Below are positions 27,755 to 36,831 of a stretch of DNA of 64,000 bases, in pieces. A program made the translations under genes and the position numbers. Below the pieces are notes generated by a model. The model searched no databases. It saw nothing but the letters and a program-made list of their open reading frames with translations, and was not told the origin of the DNA. Within the stretch, counting starts at the first letter, position 1, and the number at the start of each line of letters is the position of its first letter. This stretch comes from Granulosicoccus sp965214025 (GTDB lineage: Bacteria > Pseudomonadota > Gammaproteobacteria > Granulosicoccales > Granulosicoccaceae). The DNA is taken from the NCBI GenBank assembly GCA_965214025.1, contig CBDCAW010000060.1:1-64000 (forward strand), given 5' to 3'.

Positions 27755-28768
27755 ATGAGCAAAGCACCTATCCTGGTTACCGGCGGCGCCGGTTACATCG
27801 GCAGCCACGTGGTCAAGCTTCTCGGCGAGCGCGGCGAGAACGTGGTCATCCTCGATGATCTCTCGACCGGCAACGAGGATGCCGTGCTCTCAGGCAAGCT
27901 GATCAAGGGCAAGACCGGCGACATGGAGCTGGTCAGCCGCATCATGGATGAACACGGTATCGACACGGTCATCCACTTCGCGGCCCACACGATCGTGCCC
28001 GAAAGCGTCACGAACCCACTCAAGTACTACGCCAACAATACCTGCAGCACCCGCAACCTGCTCGAAGTCTGCCAGGACAAGGGCGTAAAGAACTTTATCT
28101 TCTCATCGACGGCTGCTACCTATGGCGTGCCTGGCGAAGGCTCGCTCGCCTGCAGTGAGACCATGCCCACCGCACCGATCAATGCCTACGGCATGTCGAA
28201 GCTGATGTCGGAGGCGATGTTGCGCGACCTGAGCGCTGCCAGCAACCTGAAGCATGTGGTGCTGCGTTACTTCAACGTGGCGGGTTCCGACCCCGACGGG
28301 CGCATCGGTCAGTCGACGGAAAATGCAACCTTGCTCATCAAGGTGGCTGCCGAAGTCGCCGTGGGCAAGCGCCCCGAGCTGAAGGTGTTCGGTACCGACT
28401 ACCCTACCGACGATGGCACCGGCGTGCGCGACTACATCCATGTGACCGACCTGGCCGCCGCCCACCTCTCAGCGCTGGATTACCTGCGCAAGGGCGGTGA
28501 CTCCACGTTGCTGAACTGTGGCTACGGCCATGGTTTCAGCGTGCGCCAGGTCATCGATGCGGTGAACCGGGTGCACGGCAAACCGATCAAAGTGGTCGAA
28601 GAGCCGCGTCGCCTCGGCGACCCACCTTCGCTGGTCGCCGTGGTCGACAAGATTCACGATACCCTGGACTGGACACCGGCACACGATGACCTCGACCACA
28701 TCGTGGAAACCTCACTGGCCTGGGAGAAGACGCTGCTGGAGCGGAGGCATAATCAGACCGGCGAGTAA
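27755..28768 (+). CDS. galE: UDP-glucose 4-epimerase
   Basis: This 337-residue enzyme of the extended short-chain dehydrogenase family interconverts UDP-glucose and UDP-galactose (or the N-acetyl forms). The NAD-binding VTGGAGYIGSHVV lies at residues 6-18, the family FSSTAATYGVP (Ser/Thr of the active site) near 115, and the catalytic YGMSK at about 146. The substrate block DDGTGVRDYIHVTDLAAAH completes the pattern. AAGGAG lies 8 nt upstream of the ATG. The 3' end overlaps the convergent dehydrogenase gene by 16 bp. Confidence 0.96.
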   Translation: MSKAPILVTGGAGYIGSHVVKLLGERGENVVILDDLSTGNEDAVLSGKLIKGKTGDMELVSRIMDEHGIDTVIHFAAHTIVPESVTNPLKYYANNTCSTRNLLEVCQDKGVKNFIFSSTAATYGVPGEGSLACSETMPTAPINAYGMSKLMSEAMLRDLSAASNLKHVVLRYFNVAGSDPDGRIGQSTENATLLIKVAAEVAVGKRPELKVFGTDYPTDDGTGVRDYIHVTDLAAAHLSALDYLRKGGDSTLLNCGYGHGFSVRQVIDAVNRVHGKPIKVVEEPRRLGDPPSLVAVVDKIHDTLDWTPAHDDLDHIVETSLAWEKTLLERRHNQTGE

Positions 28769-29862
28769 GGATCCTCCAACCCGGTGCCTGTCATCCGCAG
28801 CGCCGTCACGATCGCATCGGCAGCCGCCCGCGTACCGGCCGTGCCGCCCAGATCCCGTGTGCGCGTGGCCGCTGCGCCGAGCGACACTTCGATGGCCGCC
28901 TCGATCGCACTTGCCGCCTCGCACTCACCCAAATGCTCGAGCATCATCGCCGCCGTCCACACCGCGGCCACCGGGTTGGCGATACCCTGGCCGGCGATAT
29001 CCGGTGCCGATCCGTGCACCGGTTCGAACATGGAGGGATGCACACCCTCGGGGTTGATGTTCGCAGACGGGGCGATACCGATGGAACCTGCGATGGCGGG
29101 GCCCAGGTCGGAGAGGATGTCGCCGAACAGATTGGAACCGACCACTACATCGAACCAGTCGGGGTGCAGCACGAAATGCGCGGACAGGATGTCGATATGG
29201 AACTGCGCGGTCTTCACTTCCGGGTAGCGGGCGGCAGCGGCGGCGAAGCGTTCGTCCCAGAATGGCATGGTGTGTATGATACCGTTCGACTTGGTGGCCG
29301 AGGTGACATGCTTGCGTTTTCGCGTCTGCGCAAGATCAAACGCGTAGTCCATGATGCGATCCACACCGCGGCGCGTGAAGATCGCCTGCTGCACGGCAGC
29401 CTCGTGCTCGGTACCCGGGTAGACCCGCCCGCCGACTTCCGAATACTCGCCTTCCACATTCTCCCGCACCACGATGAAATCGATGTCGTCGGCGGTCCTG
29501 CCGGCCAACGGAGAGTCGATGCCTTGCAGCAGGCGTACCGGACGCACGTTGGCATACTGCTCGAACTCGCGGCGCAGCGGAATCAGCAGGCCCCACAGCG
29601 AGACATGATCCGGCACCCCGGGGAAACCGACCGCACCGAGGTAGATCGCATCGTGATCCCGTAGCTGCTCGATGCCGTCTTCGGGCATCATCCGGCCGGT
29701 TCGATGAAAGCGCTCGCACGACCAGTCGAAACTCGCCCACTCGATCGAGAAACCGCACAGGTCGGCAACCGCGTCGGCCACGGCCTGACCCGCCGTCAAG
29801 ACTTCGGGGCCGATGCCGTCGCCGGGAATACAGGCGATACGGTATTTTCGTGTCGTGCTCAT
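28753..29862 (-). CDS. Tartrate dehydrogenase / D-malate dehydrogenase-type oxidoreductase
   Basis: This 369-residue enzyme belongs to the isocitrate/isopropylmalate dehydrogenase family. ACIPGDGIGPEVL begins the fold. VRENVEGEYSEVGGRVYPGT carries the tartrate/D-malate subgroup phosphate-binding sequence, replacing the Ser of isocitrate dehydrogenase. The substrate/metal block contains FHIDILSAHFVLHPDWFDVV and VVGSNLFGDILSDLGPAIAG. FEPVHGSAPDIAGQGIANP binds NAD. The likely reaction is NAD-dependent oxidation or decarboxylation of tartrate or D-malate (TtuC/DmlA group). AGGAG precedes the ATG at 29862. It is convergent and overlapping with galE. Confidence 0.9.
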   Translation of the reverse strand: MSTTRKYRIACIPGDGIGPEVLTAGQAVADAVADLCGFSIEWASFDWSCERFHRTGRMMPEDGIEQLRDHDAIYLGAVGFPGVPDHVSLWGLLIPLRREFEQYANVRPVRLLQGIDSPLAGRTADDIDFIVVRENVEGEYSEVGGRVYPGTEHEAAVQQAIFTRRGVDRIMDYAFDLAQTRKRKHVTSATKSNGIIHTMPFWDERFAAAAARYPEVKTAQFHIDILSAHFVLHPDWFDVVVGSNLFGDILSDLGPAIAGSIGIAPSANINPEGVHPSMFEPVHGSAPDIAGQGIANPVAAVWTAAMMLEHLGECEAASAIEAAIEVSLGAAATRTRDLGGTAGTRAAADAIVTALRMTGTGLEDPYSPV

Positions 29863-29916
29863 GAACTTGCTCCTCGAGGCTTGTGGATTGGCTCAGGACC
29901 GACGCTGGTATAGTAA

Positions 29917-30372
29917 ATGTCGATCATCACGCCAACGTCCTGGATGCGCTACTGGAAGAACCCTACGTTGTGTACCCTGCAAGGCTCCGCACGCGCAGCC
30001 TTGCTTGCGCTGCCGTGCCTGGCAACCGCTTGCAGCACCTTCCAACAGGCTACCGAAGAACCTTCCGCCAGTGTGATCGAAGGCCCGGTGAGCGAATTGA
30101 GCTGCGATGAGTCAGGCACCCTGAAGTCGGTCGACAGCGTCGGTCGAATCACCCTGCAGTTCCAGAACGATGGTGTCGAACCGTTGTCGCTCCACTGGAT
30201 CAATTACAACGGGGAGGAGGAGCCATACGGCAAGATCGCCGCAGGCGCGGCGGCGCCGGTCAGAACGTATTTCACGCACCCGTGGGTGTTGCGCGACCGG
30301 GCAGGCGAGTGTGTGGCTGTCTACGTCAGTGGCGATACCGCCGACATCCGTTTCGGATCCACCGACGGGTAA
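29917..30372 (+). CDS. Lipoprotein with a VHL-beta-like domain
   Basis: The protein is 151 residues (or 142 from the ATG at 29944). A signal sequence with lipobox ALLALPCLATAC is followed by a C-terminal domain of about 90 residues. Its pattern matches the von Hippel-Lindau beta domain: ITLQFQNDGVEPLSLHWINY, then GEEEPYGKIAAGAAAPVRTY and FTHPWVLRDRAGECVAVYV. In eukaryotes this fold binds hydroxyproline peptides; bacterial secreted copies have no established role. Neither start has a clear Shine-Dalgarno. The tartrate-dehydrogenase-type gene diverges 54 bp away. Confidence 0.75.
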   Translation: MSIITPTSWMRYWKNPTLCTLQGSARAALLALPCLATACSTFQQATEEPSASVIEGPVSELSCDESGTLKSVDSVGRITLQFQNDGVEPLSLHWINYNGEEEPYGKIAAGAAAPVRTYFTHPWVLRDRAGECVAVYVSGDTADIRFGSTDG

Positions 30373-30374
30373 GG

Positions 30375-30402
30375 GTGCGCCGGTAGCAGTGCGCCGGTAG
30401 CA
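30375..30402. repeat. 14-bp direct tandem repeat
   Basis: GTGCGCCGGTAGCA occurs twice head to tail immediately after the VHL-like gene stop, and a third copy begins (GTGCATCGG). It looks like a replication-slippage duplication in the 3' untranslated region. Confidence 0.8.
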
Positions 30403-30486
30403 GTGCATCGGCCCATCGACATCGTGAATCGAGGCCCGTGACTCATCACGTTGATCAACCACCGAACGACGAACTTCATCTTCTGT

Positions 30487-31086
30487 TCACACCTGTGGAA
30501 GCAGGATGGGCCACAGTGAGAGCACCAGCAACACAGCCATCGTGCGATTGAACCATAGCAACCGCACCGGTTGATTCAGGAAGCGGCGCATGCCTTGGCC
30601 AAGCAGCGTCCAGCTGCTCACCGAGGGTAGGTTGATCAAGCCGAACACGATGGAAATCACGATGATCTCGCCGAATGCATGCGAGGTGGAATACACACTC
30701 ACCGCGCTCAGCGCCATGGCCCACGCCTTCGGGTTCACCCACTGGAAGGCAGCGGCCTGCCAGAAGGTGAACGGTACGCCGGTCGCCTTCGTCGTGCCCG
30801 GAGCCGTGGCCCCGGCGATCCGCCAGGCGAGATACAGCAGATACACGGTGCTGACGATCTTCAGCACCGTGTGGCTGAGCGGGTAGCGATCGAACAGTTC
30901 CGCCAGCCCCGTGCCGACCACCATCACCATGAACACGAACCCCAGGCCGACCCCGAGCATGTGCGGAATGGTTCGCTGGAAACCGAAGTTGGTGCCGGAG
31001 GCCATCAGCATCAGGTTGTTCGGCCCCGGCGTGATCGAGGCGACGAAGGCGAAGGCCGCAAGGCTCAGCAGGGTGTCGATGGTCAT
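30487..31086 (-). CDS. LysE/RhtB-family amino-acid exporter
   Basis: This 199-residue inner-membrane protein has about six hydrophobic segments. The LysE-family start is clear: FVASITPGPNNLMLMASG, where the PGPN motif is diagnostic. Further on, AAFQWVNPKAWAMALSAV matches the conserved NPKAW block. Members export amino acids or related metabolites by proton motive force; the substrate is not predictable. The ATG at 31086 overlaps the stop of a 45-codon ORF (ATGA), implying coupled translation. Confidence 0.9.
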   Translation of the reverse strand: MTIDTLLSLAAFAFVASITPGPNNLMLMASGTNFGFQRTIPHMLGVGLGFVFMVMVVGTGLAELFDRYPLSHTVLKIVSTVYLLYLAWRIAGATAPGTTKATGVPFTFWQAAAFQWVNPKAWAMALSAVSVYSTSHAFGEIIVISIVFGLINLPSVSSWTLLGQGMRRFLNQPVRLLWFNRTMAVLLVLSLWPILLPQV

Positions 31087-31220
31087 GCAGCCATGATGCA
31101 CCACAGTTGGTATCGGTGGCCCTTGCGCACGATAGTGACGGGCGCAGCCTCACCATCATGCAATGGGAGCGTCGACCCCTTCTGATCGGCCGATGTTTCG
31201 TCTGCAGGCCTGTCAGCCAT
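31083..31220 (-). CDS. Small 45-residue protein coupled to the LysE-type exporter
   Basis: The ATG at 31220 is preceded by a strong GGAGGGG at 10 nt, and the TGA overlaps the exporter ATG as ATGA. Both features support real translation. The peptide begins MADRPADETSADQKG and ends with TIVRKGHRYQLWCIMAA. The last third weakly recalls the short hemin-uptake HemP pattern (an I-x-x-x-G-x-x-Y-x-L run), but the usual C-terminal end is absent, so I give no function. Confidence 0.5.
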   Translation of the reverse strand: MADRPADETSADQKGSTLPLHDGEAAPVTIVRKGHRYQLWCIMAA

Positions 31221-31271
31221 TACCGGTTCCCCTCCGTACACGATCGTCATCGAAGCGGCCGACGTGTGTGA

Positions 31272-34200
31272 ATGCCACAATGTCATCCCCTCCCGTTCGC
31301 TCATGGCGTTGCCCAGGGAATGAACGTGGTCGTACTGGCATTCGGTGCTCATGGCGTTGTGCAAGGAACGAACGTGGTTGCGATGAATTGGCGTGCTCGT
31401 GGCGTTGTGCGAAGACTGAACGTAGCCGTACCGGCCTTCTGCGTCATCGGGTATCGCCTTGTCCGATCAGCGCTCGCCATGGCGCTGCTCCTGCTCGGCT
31501 CGTTGCTGCCGTTCACAGCGTGGGCCCAGCCTTCCGCATCGAGCGTGCTCCCGGATGTCGAGGATATTCGGACCATGCGTGCCGATGTCGAGGCAAATGC
31601 GGATCTGAGCGACGAGGCGAAGAAAGCCATCGCCGGGCTGCTGCAGTCCACGCAAGCGGTGCTCGAACGCCAGTCCGACAGAACGCGCCAGCTCGATCAA
31701 TACGATGACGAGCAGGCCCGTGAGAACGAGATCAGGGAGCAGCTCAGCCGCGAAGCCCGGCAATCATCACTCGGCGAGCTGCCACCCGAAGGCACCACAC
31801 TGAGCGCTCTGCGCCGGATTCTCGACCAGCGCCGATTGAATCGCGTGGAGCTTGGCTCGCGCCTGCGGGCACTGGAATCGCGAAGCGAAGCCTTGCAGGT
31901 ACGCGATGCGGAGATAGCACGCAACATCACCGCGGCCAACGACAGGCTGGGTGAGCTGGGAAGCAATCCGCAGCTCGCGCCCGCGCAAACTCCCGGCTCC
32001 GTCGCCGAGGCCCGCACGCTGCTCGAATCGGTCACGCGCAGGGAACGCCTGCAGGCAGTCGATGATCTACAGGCGGAACTGGCCTCTCTTCCGTCTCGCA
32101 ACCTCATACTCACGGCCCGGATCAACCTGGTCAACCAGCAGCTCGATGAGCTCGACCGGCGAATCTCCGACCTGGAGGATCGCGTTGCCAACGCCGAGCG
32201 ACGTGCCGCCACCGAGCTGCTCGGCCTGACCGGCGATCAGGTACGCAAGGCTGCCCGGGAGGAGCCGGCACTGTTGCAGGCAGCAAGACGCAATCGCTCG
32301 CTGGCACGCGAACTCATACCACTGGTCAATCAGCCGCTACCGGACGACGGGCAGTTGCGCAAGCAATCCCGACGTATCGCGGAGATCAGCTCGACAGTGG
32401 CACGCATCCTCGATACGCAGTCGGTTTCAGACACCGTGGTGTCGCTGTTGCGCGAACTGCGCTCCGATCTGCCCGAGGTCGAGCTGGTGCAGGAACAGAC
32501 GACCGAGGTGGAAAACCTGCGCACCGAACTGGAGCTTCGGCTCATCGTCTGGCAGGAGAAGGCTCGCTCCGTAACAGGCAACAGCGGGCAGTCGGACCTG
32601 GCCTCCGACATCGCCCGTACCCACGCCACCGTGCTGACCACCCTGATCGAACGGGCCCAGGAGACGATCGGTACGGTTCGCATCGCTGAAACCCTGCTGG
32701 CGGATACGCTGGACAAGACCAGGAATCTGAACAACCTGCTCGATCGCAGATCGGTATGGCTGCGCAGCAGTGAGCCATTGAGCATGAGCTGGGTCGGCAA
32801 CCTCGCCCCTGGAATCGCCTGGCTGACCAGTCACGGGTCATGGACCGATGCCGTCGCCGAGCTGATCAGGCAGATTCTCGCCAGACCCATCCAGAGCCTG
32901 TTGATCATCCTGATCACGGTCTATCTGATCTCGCGCCGGCGCGCCATGAACCGCAGGCTCGATGAGATAGCCAGTCATGTCGGTCGCGTCGGGGAAGACA
33001 CCTACTGGTCGACACCGTTCGCCATCCTGATCAGTGCATTGCTGGCGATGCCTCTGCCTTTCCTGCTCTGGGCAACGGCCTTCTTCCTGAGCCGATCCGA
33101 TGCCGCCACGACATTCCAGACAGCGCTGGTCGAAAGCCTCTATGCGCTTTCCTGGATTCTGTTCTCCCTGCTGATGTTTCGCACGCTGTGCCGATCGAAC
33201 GGCGTGTTCGACACCCACTTCGGTTGGAGTGACAGGGCGCGCCGCAGCCTGCGCCGGCACCTGACCTGGTTCAGTGCCTCACAGGGGATCTGCACACTGG
33301 TGCTGGTCATGATGGTGGTCCCCAACGATCCTGCCCTGCGCTATGGCGTCGGTACCCTCGCCTTCGTCATCGGCTCACTGGGCATCACGATATTCGCCTT
33401 CGTGTTCTTCCGACCGGTGAAAGGGATCTTCTACCGGATCTTCGACGTCACCGAAAGTTCCGCGCTGGCCTGGCTCGCGTGTCTGCTGCTTATCACGCTG
33501 CCGCTGGCGATCGGTCTGATGCCATTGCTGGGCTTCTTCGACACCGCGTTGCAACTGCAGATGCGGGTGTTCCAGTCAGGCTTCCTGCTGCTGCTCGCCG
33601 CCGTGGTATACGGCCTGCTGGGCCGCTACTTTCTGGTGGCACAACGCCGATTCGCCTTGTCCCGTGCACGCCAGCGTCTGGCTGAGACTCGTGCCGCGCG
33701 CCTTGCCGACGGGCCGGAGGCCGCTGGCGACGCGATGCCCACCCCTGCCCTCCATGCCACCGTGGATCAGGAGAAGATCGGCATACAGACACGCAACCTG
33801 CTGCGGGTCGCATCCGCACTGTTGCTGATCGCGGGCCTGATGTTCATCTGGCGTACCTTTCTGCCGGCACTGGCGGCTGCACAGGACATCATCCTGTGGC
33901 AGAGCTCCAGCCTGCTCGACGGCGCCATCAGCACCGAGCCTGTGAGCCTGTGGAACCTGATCCTGTCGATGATCCTGATCTTCGGCACCATCGTGGCTGT
34001 CAAGAACATCCGCGGGCCGCTCGAACTCGGCCTGTTCGAACGCATGAAGCTCGCCCCGGGTGAGCGCTATGCGGCGGTCACTGTGATCGGTTACGTGCTG
34101 GTGAGTGCCGGCGTGATCGCTGGTCTGAGCCAACTGGGCATCCAGTGGGCCAAGCTGCAGTGGATCGTGGCAGCCCTCGGCGTGGGGCTGGGCTTCGGCT

Positions 34201-34724
34201 TGCAGGAAATCGTCGCCAACTTCGTCTCAGGGCTGATCCTGCTGTTCGAGCGGCCGATACGCATCGGCGATACGGTCACCATCGGCAAGATCACGGGTAC
34301 GGTCAGGAACATTCGCATCCGTGCCACCACGATCACCGACTTCGACAACCACGACGTGATCATCCCGAACAATTCGGTGACTACCGAAAACGTGATCAAC
34401 TGGACGTTGCACGATGCCGTCACCCGTCTGCGCCTGCACGTCAGCGTCAGCTACGATTCGGACATCGAAGAAGTGCAGCGAATCATCATGAACGTGATCG
34501 AGGCGCACCCCGATGTGGTGGAAGACCCGGCACCCAACACCTTCTTCATGGGCTATGGCAACGGTGCGCTGATGTTCGACATTCTCGTATTCTTCGACTC
34601 ACCACTGAAATACCTCACCCTGACGCACGACGTGAACCGTGGAGTCAACCAGGCACTGACAGAGGCAGGCTTCGAGATTCCTCAGCCGCGGCAGGAAATG
34701 CGTATCATCTCCAGCAACCCATGA
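31272..34724 (+). CDS. MscK/KefA-like large mechanosensitive channel
   Basis: The longest frame gives 1150 residues. The true start may be later (31383 or 31479), because a signal-like helix, MALLLLGSLLPFTAWAQ, begins at 31479 and the first 60 residues lie in 48-bp DNA repeats. A periplasmic coiled-coil domain of about 450 residues follows. About ten membrane helices come next, then the MscS core: the pore helix ALGVGLGFGLQEIVANFVSG, FERPIRIGDTVTIGKITG, IPNNSVTTENVINWTL and the C-terminal domain. This is the plan of E. coli MscK/MscM (about 1100 residues), which release solutes on osmotic downshift. It stands alone on its strand. Confidence 0.9.
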   Translation: MPQCHPLPFAHGVAQGMNVVVLAFGAHGVVQGTNVVAMNWRARGVVRRLNVAVPAFCVIGYRLVRSALAMALLLLGSLLPFTAWAQPSASSVLPDVEDIRTMRADVEANADLSDEAKKAIAGLLQSTQAVLERQSDRTRQLDQYDDEQARENEIREQLSREARQSSLGELPPEGTTLSALRRILDQRRLNRVELGSRLRALESRSEALQVRDAEIARNITAANDRLGELGSNPQLAPAQTPGSVAEARTLLESVTRRERLQAVDDLQAELASLPSRNLILTARINLVNQQLDELDRRISDLEDRVANAERRAATELLGLTGDQVRKAAREEPALLQAARRNRSLARELIPLVNQPLPDDGQLRKQSRRIAEISSTVARILDTQSVSDTVVSLLRELRSDLPEVELVQEQTTEVENLRTELELRLIVWQEKARSVTGNSGQSDLASDIARTHATVLTTLIERAQETIGTVRIAETLLADTLDKTRNLNNLLDRRSVWLRSSEPLSMSWVGNLAPGIAWLTSHGSWTDAVAELIRQILARPIQSLLIILITVYLISRRRAMNRRLDEIASHVGRVGEDTYWSTPFAILISALLAMPLPFLLWATAFFLSRSDAATTFQTALVESLYALSWILFSLLMFRTLCRSNGVFDTHFGWSDRARRSLRRHLTWFSASQGICTLVLVMMVVPNDPALRYGVGTLAFVIGSLGITIFAFVFFRPVKGIFYRIFDVTESSALAWLACLLLITLPLAIGLMPLLGFFDTALQLQMRVFQSGFLLLLAAVVYGLLGRYFLVAQRRFALSRARQRLAETRAARLADGPEAAGDAMPTPALHATVDQEKIGIQTRNLLRVASALLLIAGLMFIWRTFLPALAAAQDIILWQSSSLLDGAISTEPVSLWNLILSMILIFGTIVAVKNIRGPLELGLFERMKLAPGERYAAVTVIGYVLVSAGVIAGLSQLGIQWAKLQWIVAALGVGLGFGLQEIVANFVSGLILLFERPIRIGDTVTIGKITGTVRNIRIRATTITDFDNHDVIIPNNSVTTENVINWTLHDAVTRLRLHVSVSYDSDIEEVQRIIMNVIEAHPDVVEDPAPNTFFMGYGNGALMFDILVFFDSPLKYLTLTHDVNRGVNQALTEAGFEIPQPRQEMRIISSNP
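31299..31442. repeat. Three tandem imperfect 48-bp repeats
   Basis: Units begin at 31299, 31347 and 31395, each opening GCTCATGGCGTTG or GCTCGTGGCGTTG and sharing a GAACGTGGT-type core. They lie between the divergent small ORF/LysE transcript and the channel's signal-like helix. If translated in the channel frame they give three related 16-residue units (for example AHGVVQGTNVVAMNWR). Confidence 0.85.
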
Positions 34725-34823
34725 AAGCGATTTCGATGCGGATCATGCCTGTGAAAGTCCGTGTCGGTACGAAGGTTGACCTGACCGGCACGCTGAACCC
34801 GCCATCATCACGTGCCAGGGTTG

Positions 34824-36209
34824 CTAGAGCTTCAGGGAAACGGCGTCGTAACGTTGCGCCTGCCTGATGGCTTCACGCTCGAGGAACTGGCGGTTGCAGT
34901 GCTTGCGCAGCTCCCTGGGCAACGATGCCACCTGAGCCTTGTCGATCACGCGAACGGTGACCGCCGACAACGCCTCCCTGCTATCGATCGTCGGAATGCG
35001 CCACGCGGGGGCCCGGCCGGCATCGAGTACATCGCCGATGCCCAGAACGCGGGTATCGTCGGCGGGTCCGGAAACACGGACGGCACCTTCGAGAATGACC
35101 AGTACCGTGCCTTCATCGGCCACCTGAAGCTGGACCTGCTCGCCACGCCTGTACCTATGCTGCGGAAGGCCCTCGAGTAACCGGCGCACCTGCATCGTAC
35201 TCAAGTTCTCGAAACCCGCCTGCAGGCGAGCCAGCTCGATCATGCCGGGTGACAGTGGCCACTGCGCTTCCAGTGCACGCAGAGGTGCGACGTACGGCGA
35301 CAACTCCCGGGCCAGGTCGGCACCCGTCTGGAACCGGTTCGACGGACGCTTCTCCAGGCACAGCGACAAGACGGATGACAACCCGACCGGCAGATCTGGC
35401 CGCGCCTGGCTCAACGGCTCGGCCGGAATCTTGATGACGGTGCGAAACAGATCCTTGACCGTACTCGCCTTGAACAGCTGACGACCGGAGAGCATTTCGT
35501 ACAGGATCGTGGCCAGTGAGTAGAAGTCGCTGGCCGGGCTGAGTTCGCGGCCCAGTATCTGCTCCGGCGACATGTAATTCGGTGTGCCGAGCGTGGGACC
35601 CTGACGGGCCAGTGCGCCCTCACCGGACAAACCGACAGCGATCCCGAAATCGAGCAGCTTCACGCAGCCATCCTTGGCCACCATGATGTTGGCAGGCTTG
35701 ATGTCGCGATGCAGAATTCCCTTGCTGTGCGAGTAGTCCAGTGCAAGGCAGCAATCGATGATGATCGACAGTGCCTGCGAGGCCGGCAGCCGCTCACGGC
35801 CCTTGCCATAGGCCTTCAACGTGCGCCCGCGCACCACCTCCATCACCAGATAGTTCAGATCCCCGATCTGCCCGGCATCGTACACAGTGACGATGTTGCG
35901 ATGCTCGAGCCGACCGGCTGCGATCAGTTCGGTCTCATAGGCACGCTGAGCACCGGGCACCCTGCCGGTGCTCAACTCCATATCGCCCACCGGCGAGACC
36001 TTGATGGCCACTTCGCGTCGCAACGCTCTGTCGATCGCGAGATGCACCACGCCACAGGTGCCCGAGCCTATGCGACGGCCCAGTTGATACCGGCCGATCA
36101 GGGCGGGCACCTGAATGTCCAGCGATCGCAACGGTTTCGGACCCGTGTTATCCGATACGGGAGGTGTGATTTTCATGACCTGGCGCTCCAGCGCCTGTTC
36201 GACAACCAT
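34824..36209 (-). CDS. Serine/threonine protein kinase with C-terminal cyclic-nucleotide-binding-like domain
   Basis: The protein is 461 residues from the ATG at 36209, with AGGG nearby; MKITPP at 36176 is an alternative. The kinase domain (about residues 38-300) is complete: glycine loop RRIGSGTCGVVHLA, VAIKV (K70), HRDIKPANIM, LLDFGIAVG, and TPNYMSPEQILG. Residues about 335-450 resemble a cNMP-binding/CRP-like beta-roll (RYRRGEQVQLQVADEGTVLV then ILEGAVRVSG). I see no canonical phosphate-binding cassette, so ligand binding is uncertain. No membrane helix is present. The small membrane protein gene ends 8 nt upstream, suggesting one operon. Substrates are unknown. Confidence 0.87.
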   Translation of the reverse strand: MVVEQALERQVMKITPPVSDNTGPKPLRSLDIQVPALIGRYQLGRRIGSGTCGVVHLAIDRALRREVAIKVSPVGDMELSTGRVPGAQRAYETELIAAGRLEHRNIVTVYDAGQIGDLNYLVMEVVRGRTLKAYGKGRERLPASQALSIIIDCCLALDYSHSKGILHRDIKPANIMVAKDGCVKLLDFGIAVGLSGEGALARQGPTLGTPNYMSPEQILGRELSPASDFYSLATILYEMLSGRQLFKASTVKDLFRTVIKIPAEPLSQARPDLPVGLSSVLSLCLEKRPSNRFQTGADLARELSPYVAPLRALEAQWPLSPGMIELARLQAGFENLSTMQVRRLLEGLPQHRYRRGEQVQLQVADEGTVLVILEGAVRVSGPADDTRVLGIGDVLDAGRAPAWRIPTIDSREALSAVTVRVIDKAQVASLPRELRKHCNRQFLEREAIRQAQRYDAVSLKL

Positions 36210-36217
36210 CTGGAACC

Positions 36218-36688
36218 CTACGCTGCGGCGGGCAGCAGCCAACCGGAAAGATTGATCGCCACGATGAAGTAAGCGAAGGCAAGCAACGCACTGACGAGCT
36301 TGCCGGTGTCGAAGGTATGCCGCAACACATGTGAGAACAGCGACAGACTCCACACCAGTAACAGGAACTGGGCAAATATCGCCAGCCCTGACGGCGGCTG
36401 ACCTGCTTCGACCGGCCGTGCGAGGTAGATAGGCAAGGCAGCAAGGTTCAGTATCGCGCCTGAGCCACACAGGGCGCCAAAGGCTTGTTCGAACCTGCCG
36501 GGGTGATTGACCAGACGCAAGGCGACATGGAACACCAGACCGGAAAAGATCAGATCTACCAATGCATGGCCGATGGCCCTGCCCGGCTCTTCCAACACGA
36601 GCGCCACCAGCACGTAGGTCACGAAGGCCAGACCGATGGCCACCTGAAGCTGTGCCCGCCCACCGGGCAGATCCTGTGGCTTGCTCAT
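36218..36688 (-). CDS. Small polytopic membrane protein, unknown function
   Basis: This 156-residue protein (start MSKPQDLPGG at 36688; a longer frame to 36763 is possible) has about five hydrophobic segments, including VAIGLAFVTYVLVALVL, LAIFAQFLLLVWSLSLF and LLAFAYFIVAINLSGWLL. I do not recognise the family; the layout loosely recalls Yip1-like membrane proteins. It ends 8 nt before the kinase start on the same strand, so it may be a partner or anchor for that kinase. Confidence 0.65.
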   Translation of the reverse strand: MSKPQDLPGGRAQLQVAIGLAFVTYVLVALVLEEPGRAIGHALVDLIFSGLVFHVALRLVNHPGRFEQAFGALCGSGAILNLAALPIYLARPVEAGQPPSGLAIFAQFLLLVWSLSLFSHVLRHTFDTGKLVSALLAFAYFIVAINLSGWLLPAAA

Positions 36689-36831
36689 CAGGAAGGCGAT
36701 GTTGAAGTAGAGACGAAAAAGGGCAGCCACGCGAAAGTTATCAACTGGACAAACCGGAAGCATTCGATGGTATCACCGATGCTCCCGTGTATGATTCGGG
36801 CACTCCCTCCCTATACTGGTACTTCTACTAC

